From Pseudomonas gingeri (GTDB taxonomy: Bacteria; Pseudomonadota; Gammaproteobacteria; Pseudomonadales; Pseudomonadaceae), in NCBI RefSeq assembly GCF_013386165.1, contig NZ_JACAOS010000003.1:662343-726342 (forward strand): 64,000 nucleotides of DNA, in the 5' to 3' direction. The notes under the pieces are model-generated. The model saw only the letters and a program-made list of their open reading frames with translations. It was not told where the DNA came from and searched no databases. The position numbers and the translations under genes are program-made. Of this stretch, positions 1 through 7,613 are shown in pieces (positions within the stretch are counted from its first letter, which is position 1; each line of letters opens with the position of its first letter).

Positions 1-803
1 CATCCTCCAGTCATGCGATGCAGGGCCTGATTGGCTTGAAAGAGCGTTTCGAGGTGGCCTTCGCCTGTGACCCGGACCATGACCGCCACGGCATCGTCAC
101 GCCGTCCGGTGGCCTGTTGGCACCGAACAACTACCTGGCGGTGTCCATCGACTACCTGTTCCAGAACCGCCCACAGTGGCGCGCCGATGCAGCGGTCGGC
201 AAGACCGTGGTCAGCAGTGGCCTTATCGATCGGGTGGCAGCACGCTTGGGTCGGCGTCTCTACGAAGTGCCGGTGGGCTTCAAGTGGTTCGCCGACGGCC
301 TGTTCGACGGTTCTCTCGGCTTTGGTGGCGAGGAGAGTGCCGGTGCGTCGTTCCTGCGCAAGGACGGCAGCGTCTGGACCACCGACAAGGACGGTCTGAT
401 TCCGGCCCTGTTGGCGGCAGAAATGACCTCGCGTACCGGTCGTGATCCGAGCCAGATCTACCGTGGCCTGACCGATGAGCTGGGTGAGCCGTTCTCGGTG
501 CGGGTCGATGCCAAGGCGACGCCGGCGCAGAAAGCCCTGTTGAGCAAACTGGCGCCGGAGCAGGTGACGTCCACGCAACTGGCGGGCGAATCGATCCAGC
601 GCATCCTCAGTCATGCACCGGGTAATGATCAGGCCATTGGCGGATTGAAGGTGATGACCGAGAACGGTTGGTTTGCCGCGCGTCCTTCGGGCACCGAGGA
701 CATCTACAAGATCTACGCCGAGAGTTTTATCGGCGACGATCACCTCAAGCGCCTGGTGGAAGAAGCGCAGGTGCTGGTGGACGGGGCGATTTCGCCGAGC
801 TGA
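1..803 (+). CDS. pgm: Phosphoglucomutase (alpha-D-glucose phosphate-specific), 3' part
   Basis: C-terminal ~267 residues of phosphoglucomutase, which interconverts glucose 1-phosphate and glucose 6-phosphate in the cytoplasm and supplies glycogen, trehalose and envelope sugar synthesis. The open frame runs in from the left edge, so the start and the catalytic phosphoserine are outside the window. Visible family motifs are the metal-loop region [13 protein letters not shown], the sugar-binding loop [11 protein letters not shown], and the C-terminal phosphate-binding loop [13 protein letters not shown]. The match to E. coli Pgm is close along the whole visible length. An internal ATG at 18 lies inside a conserved domain and is not a real start. 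A REP doublet follows immediately downstream. Confidence 0.95.
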   Translation, partial: SSSHAMQGLIGLKERFEVAFACDPDHDRHGIVTPSGGLLAPNNYLAVSIDYLFQNRPQWRADAAVGKTVVSSGLIDRVAARLGRRLYEVPVGFKWFADGLFDGSLGFGGEESAGASFLRKDGSVWTTDKDGLIPALLAAEMTSRTGRDPSQIYRGLTDELGEPFSVRVDAKATPAQKALLSKLAPEQVTSTQLAGESIQRILSHAPGNDQAIGGLKVMTENGWFAARPSGTEDIYKIYAESFIGDDHLKRLVEEAQVLVDGAISPS

Positions 804-833
804 TCCCTAGCGCGATTTATGGTGCGAGTTCGT

Positions 834-964
834 GTGGCGAGCGGGCTTGCCCGCGCTGGGCTGCGGAGCGGCCCTATAACCAGAGAACTCGGTGTATCAG
901 GTACACCGAGATTAATGGTTTTGCGACTGCTTCGCAGTCGAGCGCGGGCAAGCCCGCTCGCCAC
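834..964. repeat. Paired REP element (REPIN/BIME-like), copy 1
   Basis: Two inverted 23-nt Pseudomonas REP arms, built on GCGGGCTTGCCCGC with the flank GTGGCGA, lie at 834-856 and 942-964. Between them sits an inner inverted pair CTCGGTGTA (888-896) / TACACCGAG (902-910) and a small hairpin CGACTGC-ttc-GCAGTCG. The element fills the gap between the convergent pgm and pirin genes. An element with the same outer arms and the same total length of 131 bp lies at 29639-29769. No RAYT transposase is in this window. Confidence 0.9.
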
Positions 965-1003
965 AATCGTCTTTTGCTTCATGTTGGTGGGTTGAGCAAT
1001 AAA

Positions 1004-1702
1004 TCAGGCCAGGTCCACCAGGATGATTTCGCTGTCCTGCAGCGCCGTCACCCGCAACACCTGCTCATCGGCCACCGCGACACCGTCGCGCGCTTCGGCT
1101 CGCAGGCCATTGACCTCAATCACCCCTGTGGCCGGCACCAAATAGGCCCGACGACCGCTGTCCAGGCGATACTCGGTGGTTTCCCCTGCCTTCAGATTGG
1201 CCGCCACCAAGCGGGCATCGGCGCGAATCCGCAGGCTCTGGTCGTCGCCAGCCTTGCCGCTGGCCAGGGTCACGAAGCCTTCGCCACGTTCACCCTTGGG
1301 AAACGGCTTGGCGCCCCAGGACGGTGCCGAACCGGCCTCGTTGGGAATGACCCAGATCTGGAAGATCTTGGTCGGTGTCGATTCCAGGTTGTACTCGCTG
1401 TGGGCGATCCCGGTCCCGGCGCTCATGACCTGGACATCACCGGCTTCGGTGCGACCCTTGTTGCCGAGGTTGTCCTCGTGGCTGATGGCGCCTTCACGGA
1501 CGTAAGTGATGATTTCCATGTCCCGGTGCGGGTGCTTCGGAAAGCCGGTACCGGGTGCGATCACATCATCGTTCCATACTCGCAGGTTGCCCCAGTTCAT
1601 GCGTTGCGGGTCATGGTATTCGGCGAATGAAAAGTGGTGGTGCGCATCCAGCCAGCCGTGATGAGCGCCGCCCAGGGTCTTGAAGGGTCGAAGTTGCAGC
1701 AT
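1004..1702 (-). CDS. Pirin family protein (YhaK/YhhW-like quercetinase fold)
   Basis: A 232-residue bicupin of the pirin family. The metal-binding cupin signature is visible as HPHRDMEIITYV followed by HSEYN (GTGIAHSE) in the N-terminal cupin, and the C-terminal half is the degenerate second cupin. Bacterial pirins of this length include quercetin 2,3-dioxygenases, but the physiological substrate is usually unknown. The start at 1702 is chosen because AGGAGA lies at proper distance upstream and the protein then begins MLQLRPFKTLGG, typical of the family; a further 27 codons of open frame upstream look non-coding. It is a single-gene unit, convergent with pgm and divergent from the helicase. 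Confidence 0.85.
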   Translation of the reverse strand: MLQLRPFKTLGGAHHGWLDAHHHFSFAEYHDPQRMNWGNLRVWNDDVIAPGTGFPKHPHRDMEIITYVREGAISHEDNLGNKGRTEAGDVQVMSAGTGIAHSEYNLESTPTKIFQIWVIPNEAGSAPSWGAKPFPKGERGEGFVTLASGKAGDDQSLRIRADARLVAANLKAGETTEYRLDSGRRAYLVPATGVIEVNGLRAEARDGVAVADEQVLRVTALQDSEIILVDLA

Positions 1703-1973
1703 GAGTCTTCTCCTGTTCAGGTTCGTCGTGGGCCGGCAGAAGCCAGGGCAGGACGGTAACCGGTGGTTGATGGCAACGATCATCTATTAAAGTGATATCG
1801 ATAAAAAGCGTAAAAAATGCCTTAAACCAATCATGTTATTCGATGGTTATAGTTCTCTCTGAACCTTCAATTCGTCGCCTAAATGGCTGATCGACAAGCA
1901 ATTGACTAGAACTCAGGACGCAATGGAGCGACCATAGGCCTTCCGCCCAGACCGTCGCCTAACTGGAGTCAGC

Positions 1974-4439
1974 GTGCCATCACCGACACCCGAACCGCCT
2001 GCCGAACTTTCTTCCCTGGCTCAATTGCCCCTGTTCAAGCGCTTGCTCGCCAAGTTGCTGGGTGGCGGTCTGAGTCGCCTCCGCGCCCAGCACGTGGCGT
2101 CCTGGTTGCAAGGGCAGGCCGACGGCTTTCGTAGTGGCCACGGCGCGGGCGTCGAGTACGGTTACGACGAAGGGCGGCGCGATGGCCTGGAGGAGGGACG
2201 CCAGGTCCTGCTGATCCGCGATACGCGGCCCGTGGAGCACCGCGCTCCCGGGGTCGACGACAATCTGTTCGATGATTGGCGCCTGCCACTGACCGCCGAA
2301 CTGAAGAAGCGGATCAAGGCTGATGTGGCCCGGCTCCTGCCCGCACACGCGCAGCCCAGTGCGGCGCAATGGAAAATGATCTTCAGCGACACGCCCTCGA
2401 CGTCGGTGATCGCGGGGGCGGGTGCCGGCAAATCGACCTCGTTGGTGCTGCGTATCCTGTTGTTGACCCACTACCTGGGCTTCGAGCTGGACACCATGAC
2501 CGTGGTGACCTTTACCCGCGAGTCACGCAAGGACTTCATGGCCAAGCTGGTGGAGGTCATGGGGCTCTGGGGGCATGTGCTCAGTCCCCGGGATGCCCGT
2601 GAAGTGGTGCGCACCTTCCACTCGCGCATTCTGCCCATGGTCCGCAGCCTGCCGGGTTTCAGCCAGTTGCAGGCATTCGAGAACCTCAGTGAGCGCAGCC
2701 TGTTCACTGACGAGGGGGCCGACAGCAACCCGTTCGACCTGCGGATCAACGACGCCCAGCGCCAGCAACTGAATGCCTGCTACCAGCGTTTGCACACCGA
2801 CAACCCGCGTTTTCGTGAAGTGCTGGTGCCGCTCTACAAGCAGGCCTTGCAACTGCGCGAGTTGGATCAGGATCACCCGGATGTGCGCAAGCGCATGGCG
2901 GTGACTGAACTGGCATCCAAGCGCGACGAGGAATTGTGCGACACCCTGGAGGATCTCTGGTTTCGCGCGGGCGCCTGGCCGATCGCCGGGATTGAGCCGG
3001 ACCGCGAAGTCATCGAGATCAATGGTTCGGCATTCCATTGCCACGGTTACATTCCTGAGCTGGAGGCCTGGGTGGTGCTCGGCTTCGATCCGCGGGAAAG
3101 CCCGCAGATCAGCCGGCCCGGGTCCAGGCTCACGGTGCGCGCCGAATGGGCGGTAAAGCGCACCTTGTTTCAAGCTTTCTGTCATAAACCATTGATATGG
3201 TTGGAAAGTTATGAGTCGGCCAAGCGTGTGCTTGCGTCCCTGGCCGGAGATGCCACGGCCGGTCCCGGCTTCGATTACAAGGTCAAGGGCGAGCTGGCGT
3301 CCGCGCCGCTGCTCGACTGTTTTGTGATGGCCGCCGGCTTTATCGAGAACCTCGGCCTGGATGTGCCGGCCGCCGTGGCGCGGATGAGTTTCGCCCAGGA
3401 CGATCCGGACCGTTTCTTCTTCGAGGCCCTGAGCCTGTTCTGGAAAGCCCTGGAGAGTCATCTGCTGGCCCAGTCGCCACCGATCATGACCTACAACCGC
3501 ATGTTCTCGCTGTTCGGCGAAAACACCCCGGAAAACCAGGCGCTGCTCAGCGATGAGCTGTTGCGCCCGTTGTCGCACCTGATGATCGACGAGTTCCAGG
3601 ACGTTTCACCGCAGATCGTCTCCTGGCTGCGGGCCAGCCTGCGGGAAATCCGTCGGCGTGGCCCGGCGATGCAGATCGGCCGGGCGGCCCGACATTCGTC
3701 GCTGTTGTGCGTAGGGGATGACTGGCAGTCGATTTATGGCTGGCGGGGCAGCTCACCCAAGTACTTCATGGAGTTCAGCAAACAGTTCCCCTCACCGGCG
3801 ACCACCCGGGTCATGCTCAGCGACAACTTCCGCAGTCACCAGCACATCATTGATGCGGCCGAGCATATCGTTCGTACGGCGCCGGCGATTGCCGGGAAAA
3901 AGGCCAAGGCCAGTGGCGAGCCCAAGGAGCTGTGGCCGGTCAATGTGCTGGATCGGGACGATGCCGGTTTGGCCAAACGCCTGGAAGAACACTACCGGCG
4001 CGGCGAAAGTATCTTGATGTTGTTTCGAAAAAGTAGTGATAAGTTACTGATTAATGATCATATTTCGTCTCTAGTTAATGTTGATTCTAGCTTGCCTGTC
4101 GAGCAGCGCCGGCTCAAGCAATTGACCTATCACAGCGCCAAGGGCTTGCAGGCCGACGTGGTGTTCCTGCTGGGTGACTGCCTGCACCTGACTCGTTCGC
4201 CTTACAAGAATCAGGTCTATCGCATGGCTGGGCTGGGGGATGACGGTGATGCCGAGGCCTACGACAATGCGCAGAAGGACGAGATCCTGCGGCTGGCCTA
4301 CGTCGGCATTACCCGTGCGGTGAAGCACTGCTACTGGTATCTGGATGGACAGGATGGCCAGGCCGCGAATGGGCCCAAGGCTTCGGATCGGATTGCCGGG
4401 GGCAAGGCGTTTTTCGCCGATCTGCGCGCCAAGCCCTAG
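1974..4439 (+). CDS. UvrD/Rep-family SF1A DNA helicase with large internal insertion
   Basis: An 821-residue ATP-dependent 3'-5' helicase-like protein. Motif I is GAGAGKST (Lys ~153), motif II IDEFQD (Asp539-Glu540), motif III VGDDWQSIYGWRGS, motif V YHSAKGLQADVV, and motif VI LAYVGITRA. About 385 residues separate motifs I and II, roughly twice the spacing in UvrD, so a large extra segment sits in the 1A/1B region around residues 290-490. The first ~125 residues are also additional and carry a Gly/Glu/Arg-rich stretch. The start is GTG at 1974 with GGAG 7 bases upstream. Two AT-rich patches (about 3165-3215 and 4010-4095) stand out from the high-GC gene. The protein resembles helicase IV-like DNA repair helicases, but the substrate cannot be told from sequence. 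It is transcribed alone. Confidence 0.85.
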   Translation: MPSPTPEPPAELSSLAQLPLFKRLLAKLLGGGLSRLRAQHVASWLQGQADGFRSGHGAGVEYGYDEGRRDGLEEGRQVLLIRDTRPVEHRAPGVDDNLFDDWRLPLTAELKKRIKADVARLLPAHAQPSAAQWKMIFSDTPSTSVIAGAGAGKSTSLVLRILLLTHYLGFELDTMTVVTFTRESRKDFMAKLVEVMGLWGHVLSPRDAREVVRTFHSRILPMVRSLPGFSQLQAFENLSERSLFTDEGADSNPFDLRINDAQRQQLNACYQRLHTDNPRFREVLVPLYKQALQLRELDQDHPDVRKRMAVTELASKRDEELCDTLEDLWFRAGAWPIAGIEPDREVIEINGSAFHCHGYIPELEAWVVLGFDPRESPQISRPGSRLTVRAEWAVKRTLFQAFCHKPLIWLESYESAKRVLASLAGDATAGPGFDYKVKGELASAPLLDCFVMAAGFIENLGLDVPAAVARMSFAQDDPDRFFFEALSLFWKALESHLLAQSPPIMTYNRMFSLFGENTPENQALLSDELLRPLSHLMIDEFQDVSPQIVSWLRASLREIRRRGPAMQIGRAARHSSLLCVGDDWQSIYGWRGSSPKYFMEFSKQFPSPATTRVMLSDNFRSHQHIIDAAEHIVRTAPAIAGKKAKASGEPKELWPVNVLDRDDAGLAKRLEEHYRRGESILMLFRKSSDKLLINDHISSLVNVDSSLPVEQRRLKQLTYHSAKGLQADVVFLLGDCLHLTRSPYKNQVYRMAGLGDDGDAEAYDNAQKDEILRLAYVGITRAVKHCYWYLDGQDGQAANGPKASDRIAGGKAFFADLRAKP

Positions 4440-4459
4440 GCGCCGTCAGTTGACGGCGC
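4440..4459. terminator. Convergent hairpin between helicase and DUF1652 gene
   Basis: GCGCCGTCA (4440-4448) and TGACGGCGC (4451-4459) form a perfect 9-bp inverted repeat. It starts right after the helicase stop codon and overlaps the stop codon of the opposing gene. It probably terminates both transcripts, although neither side has a clear T run. Confidence 0.55.
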
Positions 4460-4736
4460 GCAGGCTCATGGGCGGCACGAAGGATTCGAGCTCGTCTTCA
4501 ACCGCCTCGATGATCCGCTCGACATCCGCAGCGTTCATCACCGTGGCGCATGGAATGCCGGCGATGGCGATCAGCGTTTCACCGCTGGCCCGGTCGAACA
4601 GCCGGGCGACCATGCTGCCCGGTGCATCCATGCTGGCTTCGAATCCGATCGGATGAAAATGCCAGCGCATCAGCTGGCAAGCATTGGGGAAGGTCACCTT
4701 GCTGAAGACTTTACTCATGTTGCCCACCTGTTTCAT
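4446..4736 (-). CDS. DUF1652 domain-containing protein
   Basis: A 96-residue basic-to-acidic small protein with the DUF1652 layout found almost only in Pseudomonas: a region around CQLMRWHFHP, then a beta-rich stretch MVARLFDRASGETLIAIAGI and a C-terminal helix ADVERIIEAVEDELESF. No function is established for the family. Two starts are possible: ATG 4736 with AGGA eight bases upstream, or ATG 4718 with AGGTGG five bases upstream. The gene is monocistronic and convergent with the helicase gene. Confidence 0.75.
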   Translation of the reverse strand: MKQVGNMSKVFSKVTFPNACQLMRWHFHPIGFEASMDAPGSMVARLFDRASGETLIAIAGIPCATVMNAADVERIIEAVEDELESFVPPMSLRAVN

Positions 4737-4906
4737 TGAGCGCTTCCTTTTGCTCGCGGGTAGGAACGGCGGGACCTCATGGTCCCACCCGTGGAAGGCT
4801 TAAAAATAGCATTCGTTCCGCGAGCGCAGGAGAGTTTTTTCAAGCCGTTCGGCAATTGTTTTCGTGTAATTTGATGGCCGTCGCATACCTTGATTCGAGT
4901 GCCCCC

Positions 4907-5722
4907 ATGTCCAACGACGATGACGGCCCGCTACAGACCCGGGCGACCGGCGAAACCGTTCTGCGTTACCACCTGTGCTGGAAACACCGCGATCTGGACG
5001 GGGTGATGGCGCTCTATCACCCCGAGATCCAGTATCACGACTTCTTCCAGAACCGTGTCCTTGGTCTTTCGGAACTGCGCGAGTACGTGCGCCTGAGTAT
5101 GCCGAGGGATTCGGATGAAGCCCTTGAGCACAGCGATCGCATCCGTTTGGATGGTAATACCGCTTTTATCCAGTACCAGACCACCCTCCGTGGCGGCCAG
5201 GGCCTGGTGTCATTCCGTTCCAGCGAGGCGATCACCGTGCGTGACGGGCTGATCTGGCGCGTCAATGAGTACGCGTCCCTGGTGCGTGAGCCGGCCACTG
5301 GCGAAGCCCCCGGCGGTCCGCGCGCGGCGGCGAGCCGCCTGGGCCTGTCGCCCCGCCAGTTGAGCTTTATGGCTAACGACCTGCAGCAGTATTTCCAGCG
5401 TCAGCAAGCCTACCTGGACCCTGACCTCGACCTGCAACGGGTGGCCAGGGAGTGCGGCTACAGTCGCAATCAGATTTCCTATCTGCTCAACCAGGTGCTC
5501 GGCCAGAGTTTCTACCGCTACGTCAACCAGGCCCGTTTGCAGCATCTGCTGGCAGCGCTGGACAAAGCCGTGCCGCCGGTGCGCATCGACGAACTGGCAT
5601 TCGCCGCCGGGTTCAATTCCCTGTCGGCTTTCTACAAGTGCTTCCGCGAACATACCGGCCTGTCGCCCAAGGCCTACGCCAGACAAATTTCTCTGCGGGC
5701 ACGCACGCAAGACAGCCTCTGA
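4907..5722 (+). CDS. AraC-family regulator with N-terminal NTF2/SnoaL-like domain
   Basis: About 271 residues. The N-terminal ~125 residues (ETVLRYHLCWKHRDLDGVMALYHPEIQYHDFF onwards, in segments) have the fold signature of SnoaL/NTF2-like ligand pockets. The C-terminal ~100 residues are an AraC double helix-turn-helix: LDLQRVARECGYSRNQISYLLN followed by RIDELAFAAGFNSLSAFYKCFREHTGLSPKAYARQ in the usual spacing. An NTF2 sensor in place of a cupin sensor is unusual for AraC proteins. Starts at 4874 or 4736 are open in frame, but the start at 4907 (MSNDDDGPL) best matches where homology-like sequence begins; all have weak Shine-Dalgarno sequences. The gene lies 50 bp upstream of, and in the same direction as, the oxidoreductase operon and probably controls it. 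Confidence 0.8.
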   Translation: MSNDDDGPLQTRATGETVLRYHLCWKHRDLDGVMALYHPEIQYHDFFQNRVLGLSELREYVRLSMPRDSDEALEHSDRIRLDGNTAFIQYQTTLRGGQGLVSFRSSEAITVRDGLIWRVNEYASLVREPATGEAPGGPRAAASRLGLSPRQLSFMANDLQQYFQRQQAYLDPDLDLQRVARECGYSRNQISYLLNQVLGQSFYRYVNQARLQHLLAALDKAVPPVRIDELAFAAGFNSLSAFYKCFREHTGLSPKAYARQISLRARTQDSL

Positions 5723-5726
5723 GCGC

Positions 5727-5742
5727 TGGCACTAGGATCGCA
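5727..5742 (+). promoter_or_regulatory. Candidate sigma-54 (-24/-12) promoter
   Basis: TGGCACTAGGATCGCA keeps the diagnostic GG (5728-5729), ten bases, GC (5740-5741) and departs from the TGGCACG-N4-TTGC consensus at two positions. It lies in the 49-bp gap before the amine-oxidase-like gene, only 30 bp from its ATG. Nitrogen-controlled expression would suit an amine or polyamine operon, but no RpoN activator site is evident and the neighbouring regulator is AraC type. Confidence 0.35.
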
Positions 5743-5771
5743 ACCATCTGTTAGCGGTGGTGGAGTCTGGA

Positions 5772-7178
5772 ATGCCGGCATGGCGCAATATCAGTTTATG
5801 GATGGACCAGCTCGATGAGTCGCTGACGCCGCGGGCGTCGCTGGAGCAGGACCTGGATGTCGATGTGGCCATTGTCGGTGCCGGCTACACCGGGCTCTGG
5901 ACCGCGTACTACCTCAAGCGCCAAGCCCCGGAATTGAACGTGGTGATTGTCGAGGCGCAAACCGCCGGTTTCGGCGCGTCGGGGCGTAACGGCGGCTGGG
6001 TGATGGGCAATTTGCTGGGTGAAGACCGCCTGCTGGCCGGGCTGTCACCCGAGCAACGACGGGCGTCCTTCGACCTGTTGCATGACATTCCCGATGAGCT
6101 GAAGCGTGTTATCGATCGCGAAGGTATCGATTGCGACTACCGCAAAGGCGGGGCGTTGTACTGCGCCGCGCGTTACCCCGAGCAGGAACACAGCCTGCGC
6201 GCCTACCTGGACAAACTCTACAAACAGGGCCTCAACGAGAGCGACTACCGCTGGCTGAGCCCCGAGCAACTGGGCGGGCAGATTCGTCTCGCACGGCCCT
6301 ACGGCGGCATCCATGCCAGCCATGTCGCCACTGTCCAGCCGGCCAAGCTGGTGCGCGGCCTGGCGTGTGCCGTCGAGCGTCTGGGCGTGCGGATTTTCGA
6401 AAACAGCCCGGTGACCGACTGGCGTGCTGGCAGCTTGCGCACCGCTGGGGCACGGATTCGCAGTCGTTGGGTGGTTCCGGCCGTGGAAGGCTACTCGGTG
6501 ACGCTGCCGCCCTTGGGTCGTTATCAATTGCCGGTGCAAAGCCTGCTGGTGGCCACCGAGCCTTTGTCCACGGCGACCTGGGATGAAATCGGCCTCAGCC
6601 AGGGCCAGGCTTTCAGCGAAAGCAGCCGCCAGGTCACCTACGGCCAGCGCTCGGCGGACAACCGGCTGATCTTCGGTGCCCGCGGCGGCTATCGTTTTGC
6701 CGGCCAACTGCGCCATGACTTCGACCTCACCGACGGCGAAATCGAATTGCGCCGCTACCTGTTCGGCGAACTCTTCCCACAGTTGAAGAAGGTCCGCATC
6801 AGTCATTCCTGGGGCGGCAACCTCGGCATGTCGCGACGTTTCCAGCCGCACATGCTCTGCGACCGGGCCAGTGGCCTGGCCCTGGCCGGTGGTTATGGCG
6901 GCGAGGGCGTCGGCGCCAGCCAACTGGGCGGGCGAACCCTGGCCGACCTGATCCTCGAACAGGACAGCGAACGGGTCCGGCAACCCTGGGTGATCCGCGA
7001 GGGTGGCCTCCAGGCGCTGAAGGCCTGGGAGCCCGAACCCTGCCGCTGGCTGGGCTACAACGCGATCATCCGCAGCTTCGTCCATGAGGACCAGACCCTG
7101 GCCAACCCCCATACGCCGCCCTGGCGCCGCAAGCTGGCGAGCCGCGTCGCCGGCTTCATGGAAGGTTTCATGCAGTAA
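5772..7178 (+). CDS. FAD-dependent DAO-family oxidoreductase (gamma-glutamylputrescine oxidase-like)
   Basis: About 468 residues. The N-terminal dinucleotide-binding motif VAIVGAGYTGLWTAYYLK is followed by the second FAD contact GFGASGRNGGWVMGNLL, the hallmark of PuuB/OrdL-type DAO flavoenzymes that oxidise amines or gamma-glutamylated amines to aldehydes. The C-terminal FAD loop is SWGGNLGMSRR ... GGYGGEGVGASQLGGRTLADLIL. The start at 5772 has GGAG six bases upstream. The genes that follow encode a cupin and a PotF-like polyamine-binding protein, so the substrate is probably a polyamine or related amine. Hydrogen peroxide would be the by-product if it acts as an oxidase. The exact substrate is inferred from context only. 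Confidence 0.85.
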   Translation: MPAWRNISLWMDQLDESLTPRASLEQDLDVDVAIVGAGYTGLWTAYYLKRQAPELNVVIVEAQTAGFGASGRNGGWVMGNLLGEDRLLAGLSPEQRRASFDLLHDIPDELKRVIDREGIDCDYRKGGALYCAARYPEQEHSLRAYLDKLYKQGLNESDYRWLSPEQLGGQIRLARPYGGIHASHVATVQPAKLVRGLACAVERLGVRIFENSPVTDWRAGSLRTAGARIRSRWVVPAVEGYSVTLPPLGRYQLPVQSLLVATEPLSTATWDEIGLSQGQAFSESSRQVTYGQRSADNRLIFGARGGYRFAGQLRHDFDLTDGEIELRRYLFGELFPQLKKVRISHSWGGNLGMSRRFQPHMLCDRASGLALAGGYGGEGVGASQLGGRTLADLILEQDSERVRQPWVIREGGLQALKAWEPEPCRWLGYNAIIRSFVHEDQTLANPHTPPWRRKLASRVAGFMEGFMQ

Positions 7179-7221
7179 CCGGCGCCTGGGCGCCGGCTCA
7201 TCCACCCGCAGGATCAAGCCC

Positions 7222-7563
7222 ATGAGCATTACGCAATTCAGAAACACCGCCACCGTCGTTCTCGAGCTTTCCAATCCGGTGGCCGTGCCCCTCGGCGAGC
7301 CGGTTTCAGTGGCCTCGGTCACCTGTGTCGAGCGTGACGACGGTGTCGAGACCGGGATCTGGGAATGCACCCCCGGCCGCTGGCGGCGGCAGATCGTCGC
7401 CCAGGAGTTCTGTCACTTCATCCAGGGGCGCTGCACCTTCACCCCGGACCACGGCGAGCCCTTACACATAGAAGCCGGTGATGCACTGATGTTGCCGGCC
7501 AACAGCACCGGGATCTGGGATATCCAGGAAACCGTGCGCAAGACCTACGTCCTGATTTTCTGA
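7222..7563 (+). CDS. Small cupin (DUF861/cupin_3) protein
   Basis: A 113-residue single-domain cupin. Conserved cupin_3 features are the strand GIWECTPGRWRRQI, then EFCHFIQGRCTFTPDHGEPLHIEAGDALMLPANSTGIWDI in the middle (read as the two cupin motifs). The family includes ureidoglycine aminohydrolase-type enzymes and many small proteins of unknown role found beside DAO oxidases. Its histidine content is low, so catalytic metal binding is uncertain. It sits 43 bp after the oxidoreductase and 50 bp before the binding-protein gene, with AGGA before the ATG, so it is almost certainly in the same operon. Confidence 0.8.
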   Translation: MSITQFRNTATVVLELSNPVAVPLGEPVSVASVTCVERDDGVETGIWECTPGRWRRQIVAQEFCHFIQGRCTFTPDHGEPLHIEAGDALMLPANSTGIWDIQETVRKTYVLIF

Positions 7564-7613
7564 TCCTCTGATCGCCCGAACCTGCCAACAAAAACTCACA
7601 CAGGAATCGACTC

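Noticed and set aside
834..856. TGGCGAGCGGGCTTGCC looks like a -24/-12 sigma-54 site
   Set aside because: It is the standard REP arm, occurs in inverted copies between convergent genes, and points into no gene.
4874..4906. Longer N-terminus for the AraC regulator from 4736 or 4874
   Set aside because: The extra residues are not conserved-looking and the 4736 start overlaps the first codon region of the opposing DUF1652 gene. None has a good ribosome site, so the shorter form is preferred.
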